This document shows, in pieces, positions 20,886-31,246 of a stretch of DNA of 64,000 nucleotides. The stretch comes from Hofstenia miamia. Taxonomy: Eukaryota; Xenacoelomorpha; Acoela. Every line of letters begins with the position of its first letter. Position 1 is the first letter of the stretch. A model generated the notes under the pieces. That model ran no database searches. It was given only the letters and a program-made list of their open reading frames with translations, and had not been told where the DNA came from. Where the stretch lies: NCBI GenBank assembly GCA_004352715.1, contig SCFE01000082.1, positions 1,088,179 through 1,152,178 of the forward strand. The letters are read 5' to 3'. Position numbers and translations under genes: made by a program.

Positions 20886-22262
20886 TTATATGAGATCCAT
20901 ATTGCTGGATTCTCTGCAATCTGAAATAAAATTACTATTTTTATAACTGACCGAATGTGAAAGATAGCTGTTATTCAGAACATTACTTTCATTATTGGAA
21001 TTATGATGGAAATGATCATGGCCAAGTCCGTAGGAGTCGCCATGGGCATGTGGAGAGGAATGCGAATGTGTATGGCCATGACTATGAGAGTGACCATTGC
21101 CATGGGAATGATCATTATCATGACTATGAGAATGGCCATGCCCGGTGGCATTGACAGTTGAAGAATGATACATAAATTTTGTAGCTGCACTCAATTGAGT
21201 CCAATCATCTTTAGCAATATGAACAGTTAAAGATGTGGCAACATCACTAAGTTTGTATAAGACGTGTGCTAGGACAAGTTGTTCGTTTGCGTCTCTACGA
21301 ACACGAACACGTACTGATCCACAAAGATCATTTAACGAAATTACCCAAAAATGTTCGTCTTGAGATTCTAAAACACCATCAAGAGTAGAAATTTCGCGTA
21401 GACATTTATCTAATTGCCCAACAACATGTGGCGGAGTTGTTTGAACTAGAATTTTGCCAGTATATAGTGAAAGAGGAAACATGGTACCCAAAATCATGAA
21501 AGCCATTGCTACAGCAGCTAACGTATCAATTGTATGGTATCCACTAATGCTAACAACTAAACTGGTTAAAAATAAGCTAAATGCACAAGCAATTCCAATT
21601 AGTGTGACGGAATTAATTCTGGGCAATAGTATTTTATCCATACCCGGTATTACTGCACATATTGCTCGACTAACGTCCGAAACATGTTCTTGTAACCAGC
21701 TGGAAGGCGCAGTTGCGATTACATGATTAAGGGCACGGTTGGAAACGCCATACGTAACAAATAAATGGAATGTTAAGGCAATTGACGTGGCCATTAACAT
21801 ATAATCTGATGAAACAACTACAGGGAAAAGAAACCTTTCCACAGATTCTTTTAAAATAAATAATGATCCAAGCATTGCTAACATCGTAGTGCAAAAGACT
21901 GCCAAAACTTCTCGACGAGCATGCCCAAATGAGTATTCACTCAAATTTTCACTATCTCCCATAAAATATACAAAAGAAGACAACAAGCTACAAATGTCAA
22001 AAACCGATAAAAATAGAAAAGCATGAAGAGCCATAGACCCAGTCCAAGATGTCATCAACCGCAAAAATAAAGTTATTAATATATTTGTGATTAGATACAA
22101 AACAACAACTCGAAGCCTCGAATTGCTTTTAACGTTCAAATAGATATTTCGTAAAGTGCCCACATCTTCGAAAGAAGTATTATTGCTTATCAAAATATTG
22201 GTGGATGAAGATCTAAGATCACTACCATACACGTTTCGAGATCGCACATCTTGATTAGTCAT
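20886..22262 (-). CDS. SLC30A6: ZnT6-like zinc transporter (SLC30A6 family)
   Basis: This cation diffusion facilitator family member is intact and intronless at 458 residues, about the length of vertebrate ZnT6. Diagnostic segments are YSFGHARREVLAVF (110-123), LFILKESVERFL (134-145), SSWLQEHVSDVSRAICAVIPG (187-207), GKILVQTTPPHVVGQLDK (269-286), STLDGVLE (292-299) and RVRRDANEQLVLAHV (320-334). Six membrane segments fit about 50-70, 77-100, 117-135, 155-173, 219-240 and 243-265, followed by the cytosolic domain. In transporting ZnTs two His-xxx-Asp pairs bind zinc. Here the Asp remain (D89, D196) but position -4 is Leu85 and Glu192. This fits ZnT6, known as the non-transporting partner of ZnT5 in Golgi and early secretory membranes. 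Unusual is a C-terminal tail (375-420) with 18 His. The lack of introns could mean a retrocopy or lineage-wide intron loss. Confidence 0.95.
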   Translation of the reverse strand: MTNQDVRSRNVYGSDLRSSSTNILISNNTSFEDVGTLRNIYLNVKSNSRLRVVVLYLITNILITLFLRLMTSWTGSMALHAFLFLSVFDICSLLSSFVYFMGDSENLSEYSFGHARREVLAVFCTTMLAMLGSLFILKESVERFLFPVVVSSDYMLMATSIALTFHLFVTYGVSNRALNHVIATAPSSWLQEHVSDVSRAICAVIPGMDKILLPRINSVTLIGIACAFSLFLTSLVVSISGYHTIDTLAAVAMAFMILGTMFPLSLYTGKILVQTTPPHVVGQLDKCLREISTLDGVLESQDEHFWVISLNDLCGSVRVRVRRDANEQLVLAHVLYKLSDVATSLTVHIAKDDWTQLSAATKFMYHSSTVNATGHGHSHSHDNDHSHGNGHSHSHGHTHSHSSPHAHGDSYGLGHDHFHHNSNNESNVLNNSYLSHSVSYKNSNFISDCRESSNMDLI

Positions 22263-22310
22263 CTAAACATACGGATTTTAAATAAAAAAGTGAAATAAAA
22301 TGTGGAATTT
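22263..22310 (-). promoter_or_regulatory. Candidate 3' splice acceptor abutting the ZnT6 start codon
   Basis: On the minus strand a T-rich tract (about 22300-22277) leads to TTTAG directly joined to the ATG at 22262. If used, the coding exon begins at the acceptor, with the 5' leader supplied by an upstream non-coding exon or by a trans-spliced leader. RNA evidence is needed to tell these apart from no splicing. Confidence 0.4.
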
Positions 22311-22368
22311 TAATTAAATACTGATGCTTGAAAAATATGCGTCCAAAGTGTAACATTATTCACAACAC

Positions 22369-22403
<35 letters not shown>

Positions 22404-23403
22404 NNNNNNNNNNNNNNNNNNNNNNNNNNNNNNNNNNNNNNNNNNNNNNNNNNNNNNNNNNNNNNNNNNNNNNNNNNNNNNNNNNNNNNNNNNNNNNNNN
22501 NNNNNNNNNNNNNNNNNNNNNNNNNNNNNNNNNNNNNNNNNNNNNNNNNNNNNNNNNNNNNNNNNNNNNNNNNNNNNNNNNNNNNNNNNNNNNNNNNNNN
22601 NNNNNNNNNNNNNNNNNNNNNNNNNNNNNNNNNNNNNNNNNNNNNNNNNNNNNNNNNNNNNNNNNNNNNNNNNNNNNNNNNNNNNNNNNNNNNNNNNNNN
22701 NNNNNNNNNNNNNNNNNNNNNNNNNNNNNNNNNNNNNNNNNNNNNNNNNNNNNNNNNNNNNNNNNNNNNNNNNNNNNNNNNNNNNNNNNNNNNNNNNNNN
22801 NNNNNNNNNNNNNNNNNNNNNNNNNNNNNNNNNNNNNNNNNNNNNNNNNNNNNNNNNNNNNNNNNNNNNNNNNNNNNNNNNNNNNNNNNNNNNNNNNNNN
22901 NNNNNNNNNNNNNNNNNNNNNNNNNNNNNNNNNNNNNNNNNNNNNNNNNNNNNNNNNNNNNNNNNNNNNNNNNNNNNNNNNNNNNNNNNNNNNNNNNNNN
23001 NNNNNNNNNNNNNNNNNNNNNNNNNNNNNNNNNNNNNNNNNNNNNNNNNNNNNNNNNNNNNNNNNNNNNNNNNNNNNNNNNNNNNNNNNNNNNNNNNNNN
23101 NNNNNNNNNNNNNNNNNNNNNNNNNNNNNNNNNNNNNNNNNNNNNNNNNNNNNNNNNNNNNNNNNNNNNNNNNNNNNNNNNNNNNNNNNNNNNNNNNNNN
23201 NNNNNNNNNNNNNNNNNNNNNNNNNNNNNNNNNNNNNNNNNNNNNNNNNNNNNNNNNNNNNNNNNNNNNNNNNNNNNNNNNNNNNNNNNNNNNNNNNNNN
23301 NNNNNNNNNNNNNNNNNNNNNNNNNNNNNNNNNNNNNNNNNNNNNNNNNNNNNNNNNNNNNNNNNNNNNNNNNNNNNNNNNNNNNNNNNNNNNNNNNNNN
23401 NNN
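22404..23403. other. Assembly gap of exactly 1000 N inside a TA array
   Basis: This placeholder gap is bordered by (TA)n at 22372-22401 and 23404-23417. Frames running through it are artefacts. The promoter region or first exon of the ZnT6-like gene may be hidden here. Confidence 0.95.
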
Positions 23404-23467
23404 TATATATATATATAATACAGAAATCTTTGAGCTTTATATTTAAAACAAAATAAAAGCAAAAGGT

Positions 23468-23518
23468 AAATTTAACAACGCGTTTTGCAACTTAACGTTG
23501 CTTCATCAGGTTAAAATT
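23468..23518 (-). ncRNA. Hammerhead-ribozyme-like motif at PLE 3' end
   Basis: On the minus strand the order and pairing of a hammerhead are present. Stem I is AAUUUUAAC (23518-23510) with GUUAAAUUU (23476-23468), 8 of 9 paired. The core is CUGAUGA (23509-23503). Stem II is GCAAC, loop GUUAA, GUUGC. Then come AAAA where GAAA is expected, a 2-bp stem III (AC/GU with loop GC), and U at 23477 before the predicted cut. Penelope-like elements are known to carry hammerheads with tiny stem III. Two departures are an extra A before stem II and G12 changed to A, which should impair cleavage. It lies 38 nt after the endonuclease stop codon. Confidence 0.6.
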
Positions 23519-23555
23519 GAATGCGGTAAAATAATGTTTTACCAAATTTATCTAA

Positions 23556-23900
23556 TTAAAATACGTAAAATTCATTATTAATTTGATTGTTCATTAAAGT
23601 TTGATTTCTATTTAGATGTTCCTTAATTATTATTGATTCTGCTATATTTGAATTTTGATGTTGACCTATTATTTTAAAATTATTTTTTTTGCTTTATGTT
23701 GATGTTTGCATGGGGCTTTTAGATGTGCATTAATGCATACTAGAAAATGTCTTGAAGATTGTCCAATGTAGGAAATATTACATTCATCACAGCTGTTTTT
23801 TAGACTACAGACGACTTAAGACATATTGGAGTATCATTGCTCTTGATTAAATCTTTGGTCTTTTGTTTGTAAAGGCTATTCTTATTTTATGCATTAGGCT
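23556..23900 (-). pseudogene. PLE GIY-YIG endonuclease end (second family)
   Basis: The minus-strand fragment contains CDECNISYIGQSSRHF followed by HLKAPCKHQHK, the YIG box, Cys pair and His residues typical of Penelope-like nucleases. The conserved end FKIIGQHQNSNIAESIIIKEHLN, with the catalytic Glu, follows in the -1 frame after a run of eight A, and ends at TAA (23556-23558). A further frameshift lies just upstream of about 23812. Sequence differs clearly from the PLE at 12.9 and 17.2 kb, so this is another family. The 5' side runs into a (TA)n array at 23966-23993 and the reverse-transcriptase domain is absent. Confidence 0.75.
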
Positions 23901-23964
23901 TTTATTTTAGTTTTTGCAGCGATGTTCGATATATTTACATGTTTCACAAATATATTGTAATTTC

Positions 23965-23965
<1 letters not shown>

Positions 23966-23993
<28 letters not shown>
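23966..23993. repeat. (TA)n microsatellite
   Basis: An uninterrupted TA run borders the 5' side of the truncated PLE endonuclease fragment. Confidence 0.95.
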
Positions 23994-23997
<4 letters not shown>

Positions 23998-24197
23998 AAT
24001 TTCTAAAAAGCAAGTTAAATGATGCGCAACGATGTACTACATTCTGAGGAGCTTAATAGTTGAAAGACTTAATTGTCAATACTATGTAATTGTTATAAAA
24101 AATAAAAAGAAATTTTTTTTTGGAAAAATTTATTTGAGCAGTTAACTGCCGCAGTCCGAACTATCTTCTTATTTATTCATTTATATTTCTGTATCTA

Positions 24198-25383
24198 CAG
24201 GGTGTCAAAGAAAGATTTACCCATAGAAAGTTTTTAATTAATAAAGTATAAGTGCACATAGGTAAATGAAAATTGGAATAGATATTACATGTAATGTAGA
24301 GAACATATTGCAGCATTCATATTTCAAAATGACCTCCCTTTGCCTTCACCAGAAGCTTAAGACGATGAATAACTGATAGGGAAGAATCCCGTACTACTTT
24401 GGCACCCAAAGCGGCCCAAGAAGTCTGAAGGGCAGCTTTCAGGGCTGCAACATTTGGATAGGATTTAGCAGAGACATCACTTTCGAGGATGGACCAAATA
24501 ACAAAGTCCAATGGATTGATATATAGGCTTGATGGAGGCTAACGATCATTGTCCCAGGAACCACTGAAATGGTCCTTGCACCATTGCTGAGTCACATGTG
24601 TGGGAGGATGCCCCGTCTTGGGTGAACACATAGTTGTTTTCAAACTGTTCCGACACCCAATGACAACACTTTAGTTTTCAACCTTTCCCATGTAAATTTG
24701 GCTATTCAACTTAATTTCTTCAGGAATGAAGGCCAAATGAGATTTGGACCCATTGGAGGCAACTGCGGCCCAACCCATAACCCCAACCGGTTTAACGCGG
24801 CGAAAATGACTTCGACTACCTTCCGTCAAGTCTTTAGCATCGCGGGCGTAAAGTCATCGGACAGGATGAAAACTGTGTCTGTGGCCCCCTTGAGTTCCTC
24901 CAACATCAATTTCCCCCATATCAAGTCGTTTTTTCTTCGATGCCTCTGATAATAGCTGTTCGAATTGCTTTTTGTATGCCTTAAGCCCTAGGTCATCTTT
25001 AAACACCATATGCACAGAAGATTTTGAAATCCCGAACTCTAGCAGTTTTTTGTCATGCTCCGTTTCACTCGCTTCTCAGTGGCTTTCACCACTTTTTTGG
25101 TTCGAACAGTTCGTCTCCAGGTATTATATACAGTGTTACTTGAAACGTGGAGCTGTTTTGTGATTTCCTTGTTGGCGATACCAGCTGTTTTAGGGCAAAA
25201 ATGTGATCACGTTTTGCTTGAGATGCCATTTTGATAGAAGTATTGTTTACAAATTAATGAAACAAAAGTCAATCATTCAAAAGAGTTCTGAAAAGCTCAA
25301 TATACTATCAAAAGTTATTTCTATCAATTATTAAATGTTTTGTGCCTATTTTAAAAATGGGTAAATCTTTCCTGGACACCCTG
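24198..25383. mobile_element. Tc1/IS630-type transposon (1186 bp)
   Basis: Inverted terminal repeats of about 27 bp start CAGGGTGTC at 24198 and, reverse complemented, CAGGGTGTC at 25383. Both continue into GAAAGATTTACCCA with small differences. TA precedes the left end; the right flank is CA, presumably a mutated TA. The size fits a full-length Tc1/mariner-superfamily element holding one decayed transposase gene. Confidence 0.9.
24317..25228 (-). pseudogene. Frameshifted Tc1/IS630-type transposase
   Basis: This is the transposase of the surrounding 1186-bp element, on the minus strand. It starts MASQAKRDHIFALK (about 25228). A one-base shift leads to the helix-turn-helix IANKEITKQLHVSSNTVYNTWRR, then VKATEKR, VFKDDLGLKAYKKQ and the catalytic region in several frames (DTVFILSDDFTPAM near 24870). 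The end is DFVIWSILESDVS..LKAALQ..KLLVKAKGGHFEI (24511-24317). The final block is typical of the IS630-like mariner relatives of invertebrates, which end in IKAKGGHFE. At least four frame breaks make it inactive. Confidence 0.85.
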
Positions 25384-27598
25384 CATATTTGTGGAATTCT
25401 TACAGATGCCATTTGAACGCAAATAGAGCAAAGATACACGCAAGGACTAAGTTTAATTTTAAATGTTTATTACTTAACTTGCATGTAATATATTTAGTGT
25501 TTGAAATATTGTAGCGGCCCATTTTATTAGTAAGAATAAAATGTTTTTAGTAAGCAATTTATACACTTTACATCATTGGATTTGGTTGAACGTTAGCAGT
25601 TATTAATTGGCTAGCTTTCTAAAATGCGAATGCAATTTTACATTCAATAACTGTTAATATGAAATATGAGTTTTATTCCACATTAAGTAACAAACTTACC
25701 ATCGCGTTTTATTATGCAAATGCAAAAAATTCTTGGTCGTTTTTGAGACAAATTAGGGCCTCTGAAGGAAAGCAGACTCTAAGATACAGCGTCGTCCGTT
25801 TATAGTTTAATCTTGGCTGTACTAATACTAAAGCAAATCAAATCGACTTTCAGAAATGAGAAATGTAACATAATATTTTTGCTATTAAAAAGAAAACTCA
25901 AAAGAAGCTTCGTTTATTTGTTCACATATATAAGATCATAGTGTTTTAAATTTTCATCAATCGCATGAAAAAATGCTAGCTTATTAAATTTCTCCGAAAT
26001 TTAAAATTTATTTTTTATTGGCTATATTAATTGGTTGGCTCTAGTTAAAAATGGACGTTTTTGCGAGTAAATTTGACCGAATTTTGTAAATTAGTTTTTT
26101 CTGGGTCAATTTTAACTTTTTAACATTATTTTGACATATGGCATTGTAATTTGCTTTAGTATTTACATTTTAGTGTACACAAGACAATAGTGGAATACCA
26201 AGTTTACTCAATTAACTAAATTTAAATTTATTTTTATATTCCTTTGTTTGTAAACTTTCTGTAGATACTTTGCACATGTAATGTAGATAAACTTAAATGC
26301 GAAATTGTGTTTGCAAGATTTATTCAAACAGTATATAAGATGAATATTATGCGTTTACAAATTAGTTTATTCTTAGAATACTCTTGTCTTTATGTCAAAT
26401 ACATTACAATCACATTATAGTCATTCTACTGATGTCCACACTCAGCTTTATTTACCCCTACTTTTTTCGTATGTAATAAAAAAATATTTATGAAGACAAA
26501 GAAAAAAATGTATATTCAATCATACTGGATGGTAGCAACTCAGAAAGCATCAATGAACTGTACAGAAATATTCAAGTGAAAAATTAAACAACTGGGTAAT
26601 GGCACTCTAGTGTATATCAATTGGTTAATCTTGAATGTCAAATCTCAACACGATCATGTTTTTTTCAGCATTATATAATTTTTTCATTTGTTAAATTTCT
26701 TTAGTTTTATGCACGTATTAATCAATTTCTTTCTTGTTCACTTTTCATAAATTGTAATTTTCCGAGAGTAGGCAATATGATATGAACTAATATTGTTAGT
26801 GATTTTATATATTTAACTGAATATGACGTTGAGGATTTAAGAATTACATGATCATTCGTTAAAAAGAGTTGCTTAATGTTCTGCTTTCTAAAGCTAAAAA
26901 GTATATTGTTCAATTTGTATTAACATGAAGAAGGGAAATGTTTTGTAATTACTGTGATAAGTTAATTAGTTTGGAAAAGAAGTCTTTTTTTAGATCAGCA
27001 TAGAGTCTCAGATAAATGAAATTGTTCTTTTGAAAAAACTTGTCATAAACGAAATCCTAAAATGTACTTTTTAACATACCTTAACAACAATTTATTGCTT
27101 TGAATTGTTATAATTACTGCATTTGTTATATTAAATGCATCTTTGGTGCCATCTATAAAAGCGTCATTTTTAATGTCATTTTCACATTTTAAATTCAATT
27201 TTATGGCGCCAATTTCGTGATTTTAGATGCGAATTTCAGGTTGCCCTAGTAGTTACCAAATATTCATAAATGTCTACTTGTTCCATTTTGTTGTATGTAA
27301 TTGTTCAAAATGCGGTCAAATTGTGTTAGATAAAAGTAGTGGAAATTGGGTTGAAATTTACGAAATGGAACCTTTTTTATTTATATAGAAATATCTAGTT
27401 ATGGTTCACTGAATTCGATAGCTTTAGAAAAAAACAAATGATATTAATAGGATTTATCTATAGTAAGGTATAGCGAAAGCAACTACAATTATGTTCTCTT
27501 GTACAATTCAAAATAAGCTCTACGTACTTGTGTAGCATCAAACACATCATTAAAAATTGATAGAATTGAAGTTTATCGGCAGTTTGAAATTTGAAATA
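25384..27598. other. Non-coding AT-rich stretch
   Basis: No gene, RNA or transposon end was recognised. An AATAAA on the minus strand at 27376-27381 could serve as polyadenylation signal for the open frame at 27599-27997. Confidence 0.5.
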
Positions 27599-27997
27599 TC
27601 ATCCAACATTTTCTGTTTCTAAAATGTTGTATTCGAATTCCTGCATGTCGATCATATCAGGACTCTGAAAGGCAGTGAACTGGCAGAGTGGCGAATTGAT
27701 GGCTGGCGGTTGTGCGTTCATACTGTACATATAACTTTGCACGTAGACTGTACCGAAGAGCCTTGCTAAGCCTCGCATATAGCTCTCTTTCATTCTGAAA
27801 TGATAATCTTGAACACTGTTGAAGCAGACATCGTCCTTTTTGAAGTTCTCGAGTGCGGCATCATCATAATACGATTCCATCTCGTTTTCTGTCATTTGTA
27901 GTCGCCAAGTAGCATTACTCACGCGCACTGCTTGCCAACTCAGGCCATTTGCATATTTACGTGTAGTAGCGCTTGTTTGCACACAATGATAATGATG
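27599..27997 (-). CDS. Unrecognised protein or terminal exon
   Basis: An open frame of 132 codons follows a TAG at 28000-27998. I do not recognise it. Its composition (balanced, few runs, GC higher than its surroundings) looks coding. There is no ATG at its 5' end; the first internal ATG is at 27895 (MTENEMESYYDDAALENFKK). Either translation starts there (about 99 residues) or the block is a terminal exon entered by splicing. The protein is acidic near the start, with FKKDDVCFNSVQDYHFRMKE and an aromatic stretch LFGTVYVQSYMYSM; no signal peptide or clear membrane helix is seen. It ends EYNILETENVG and an AATAAA lies about 220 bp downstream. A candidate plus-strand exon starts 480 bp away, so the two could be divergent genes. 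Confidence 0.4.
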   Translation of the reverse strand, partial: HHYHCVQTSATTRKYANGLSWQAVRVSNATWRLQMTENEMESYYDDAALENFKKDDVCFNSVQDYHFRMKESYMRGLARLFGTVYVQSYMYSMNAQPPAINSPLCQFTAFQSPDMIDMQEFEYNILETENVG

Positions 27998-28477
27998 CTA
28001 GGCTGTTTACAATTTGGGACTTTATTGATTTAAAACCTCCTTATGCGTTCGTAATTTTCTTTATTTGTCTTTGCAAAGCCGATAATTATTTATGGCGAGC
28101 CCGTTTTCTATTTATTTTCAACAAACATTTGCTTGTTATTTATTGTAGCGACCGAACCAAGGCAAAAAATTGTGAAGACTAACTAAAAAATGATTTTTTA
28201 TGTTCGTTTAACGAAATTTTCTTAAAATATGATGCATTTCTCACTCTATCCGATGTACATTGCGTCTGAATTTAAGGTCGATTACCGTTATTTCTTCTAT
28301 AGAAATATCTTAGAATAAGAATTCATCGACTTTTTTTTAGCCTTTGTGGGGGTAAAATGTGTTCTTTATTTAAAATTTCAGTACACTACCCTTATTCGCT
28401 TACTGGCCTCTTCACATCCAAACTCCTATTGATGCTTTACCCGTGTCTTAAATATAATTGCGTAACAGTTTTTGCAG

Positions 28478-28543
28478 ATGGTGTTCAAAAACGATTATGA
28501 TGAACATAGATTGATCCCATTATTTGAGTATGTTCACAAAGAG
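28478..28543 (+). CDS. Candidate 5' coding exon, MVFKNDYDEHRLIPLFEYVHKE
   Basis: An acceptor-like AGTTTTTGCAG (28467-28477) is joined directly to ATG. After 22 codons GAG meets GTAAAC, an acceptable donor (28544). The encoded segment, MVFKNDYDEHRLIPLFEYV then HKE, has a non-repetitive, globular-looking composition unlike nearby AT-rich frames, and the exon is a whole number of codons. The frame can also be read on to 28654. I do not recognise the protein and have not found the next exon. The AG|ATG junction is like that at the ZnT6 gene. Confidence 0.35.
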
Positions 28544-28659
28544 GTAAACGGGTCATTTATATGTTACTATTATGAACTCAAGTTTTACGGAGCTGTCAAT
28601 ATAAATTATTTTGACCTGCTTTGCTTTCTTGTGAACTTCGCTACTGGCTGCTAGTCGGT

Positions 28660-30683
28660 CATCCGAATTTTATGTGCATTGACTCAAATGTTAAAATAGT
28701 TCAGAAATTGTTGCCTTCTTTAGTAACTAGCGAACAGTGCAATTTGTATTATATTGAATTTTTATCAAAGTATTTGTCTGTATCACAATGTTTTTAATTG
28801 AATGTGTATTGTGTGTTACGTAAACAGTTATTGTTCAACTAATATGTACGCTTTCGTCGTATCTGATCTTATTGAATAAATAGAATCTCTCAGTTGAAGT
28901 TAACAATGCAATATTATTTCATATTCAATAGTAAACAAGTTTGCCAAGGGAAGTAATTATTTTTGAGAAATTTATTATTTCCAAAGATAGATGAGTATTT
29001 ATCACTCTTCGAATTCGCGATTAAGATCAATTCGATACTAAAATTACTTCCCCTAGCTTCCTATTTATGAGGATAATCAGGTGGCAGGAGAAAAATTAGT
29101 ATCAACACTGTAGCTTCTAGCAATTGATATGCTAAAATACAAACTTGGGGAATTTGTTTGCATTGCTGAATCATGTAAGCGAATAGATTTTAATTCTCTT
29201 AATTAGGAATGCACGCATTTCGTTTAATTGAAGCTAGTAAATTTATTTAAATATATATCTTACACATTTTCTGATAGTCTATTCAGGGCTACGAATTAGC
29301 CGGGTTTTAACCCCTTATTGTCTACCCGGAGCTTGCCTCAATTTTTTTGGGGTAACAAACCCGTTTCCAACTTACTTTATATTTTAAAAAATTTGATATA
29401 TTGTAAATTCGCCCCAATTCGAGGCAAAATGTCCATGCTCAAGTACAACTGAAAGAATGGACCATGATTTTAATGAAGGTTACGGTCAGGGTTGTTGAAA
29501 AATGAGGTCAAATTAAACCCACATTTACCTCATGAAATTTTGAAAATATAAAGACCTATATAGGGTTTACATTTTTTGATTAATTCTGGTTTTACTTTGC
29601 TATATTATTACATGATTGTATTTACTTTTTTGGTTGACATTTTCTAATATTTTATAGATACATGCTACGCATATACAAGAAAATATTCTTCTATCTAATT
29701 GATTAAAATTGACTTAATTATGATAAAGATCGATTTCATTCTTGGAAATGAAGCCTGTTATTCTGAGATTTTTGGAACATTTTGCTCACGTGATTTTACA
29801 TTTGAAGGATTACAGTTTTAATTTCGTTTGGCAATGACTAAAATTTAAGTAGTTCTTGTAGAGGTTTACTAGTTTTAAGAAACGCGATAAAGCTCGGAAG
29901 GATGTGTTTTGGTAAAGTATCATAAGCAATTTCAATTGAAGTGAAATTATTATGAATATTTTTATGGATTTTTTCTGAATCTATTTAGTAATCGATTTTG
30001 AATTTATTAAATTGGTATTCCTGAGAGACGTAGACACAATGCTAAATTTATTACAATAACATATCTCAGCAGTGAATTGCGCTTTATGAGAAGCTAATAT
30101 TATTTCTGTGGGGATATATTGACCGCTGCTACCACAATGCCCAGTCGCATTTATTTCAGACAATGATTGGTTCAGTTTTTTGTTTTCAATTTTTATAATT
30201 ACTAAATTTATTATTAGGCCAAGACAATAAAACGTATTAAACATTCGAAGCGATAATTATCCAGTTGTAACAGCAGTAATGAGTTGGACTGCAGCAGCAG
30301 TTATCCAACTACATATCACAAGTGCAAGTTGCAAAATGGAGTATTGAAATGTTGTTAATTTATTATTGCCATTATTTGGCCCTTTTGATAGTCGATTAAA
30401 TTTTTTGGTTTTGCTTGTAAATGCTACCTTTTAATACCATATAATATTTCATAGTTTTGTTTTCCCATAGATATTGATTGCACTTTGTGACAAAAAAATG
30501 GTGTTTCTGGTCAATTTGATATTGCTAAAAACGAATTTGATGTCATTTTCACAATAGAAGCAATAGTTGAGGAAATATGAAATTAAGTTTATGGCCTAAA
30601 TCGATAATTGAATATACAAATCGGAAATTGTATTATAATTGAGATTCCAAAAATCCTCAAATGAATTTTATAAGTGCATATGG
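28660..30683. other. Non-coding, isolated transposon-end-like word
   Basis: No gene is visible. CAGGGCTACGAATTAGCCGGG at about 29285-29305 resembles a hAT terminal repeat, but no inverted partner was found within several kilobases. Confidence 0.45.
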
Positions 30684-31246
30684 ACATCTAATTGTATTTT
30701 GATTTTAATGTCAGCAGTTGTTTTCTGTTCAACATTTTTTAGTGATCAAATAACTAATAAATAGATTGCTTTCATTGATCTGAACTTACAGAGGCCAAAT
30801 TATGCTCCCAAATCTGCATATATAGAAAGTCTATTGAGTATTTGGTGTAATTTTGCCTTTTTTATCACTAAACAACCAAAATTTTCAAGAAAAACATTCA
30901 TTTGATATTTCAGTGCATGATGTTTAGTAGACATTATCACTAAAAATATCTCATTNNNNNNNNNNNNNNNNNNNACATCTAATTGTATTTTGATTTTAAT
31001 GTCAGCAGTTGTTTTCTGTTCAACATTTTTTAGTGATCAAATAACTAATAAATAGATTGCTTTCATTGATCTGAACTTACAGAGGCCAAATTATGCTCCC
31101 AAATCTGCATATATAGAAAGTCTATTGAGTATTTGGTGTAATTTTGCCTTTTTTATCACTAAACAACCAAAATTTTCAAGAAAAACATTCATTTGATATT
31201 TCAGTGCATGATGTTTAGTAGACATTATCACTAAAAATATCTCATT
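30684..31246. repeat. 272-bp direct duplication around a 19-N gap (assembly)
   Basis: Bases 30684-30955 and 30975-31246 are the same 272-bp sequence in the same orientation, separated by N at 30956-30974. I see no difference between them. Two overlapping contig ends left unmerged explain this best. Confidence 0.92.

Noticed and set aside
20957-21190. Small open frames rich in His or Met in the ZnT6 region
   Set aside because: They are shadows of the His-rich tail codons of the ZnT6-like gene read in other frames.
29285-29305. hAT-like terminal word CAGGGCTACGAATTAGCC
   Set aside because: No inverted partner or target duplication was found.
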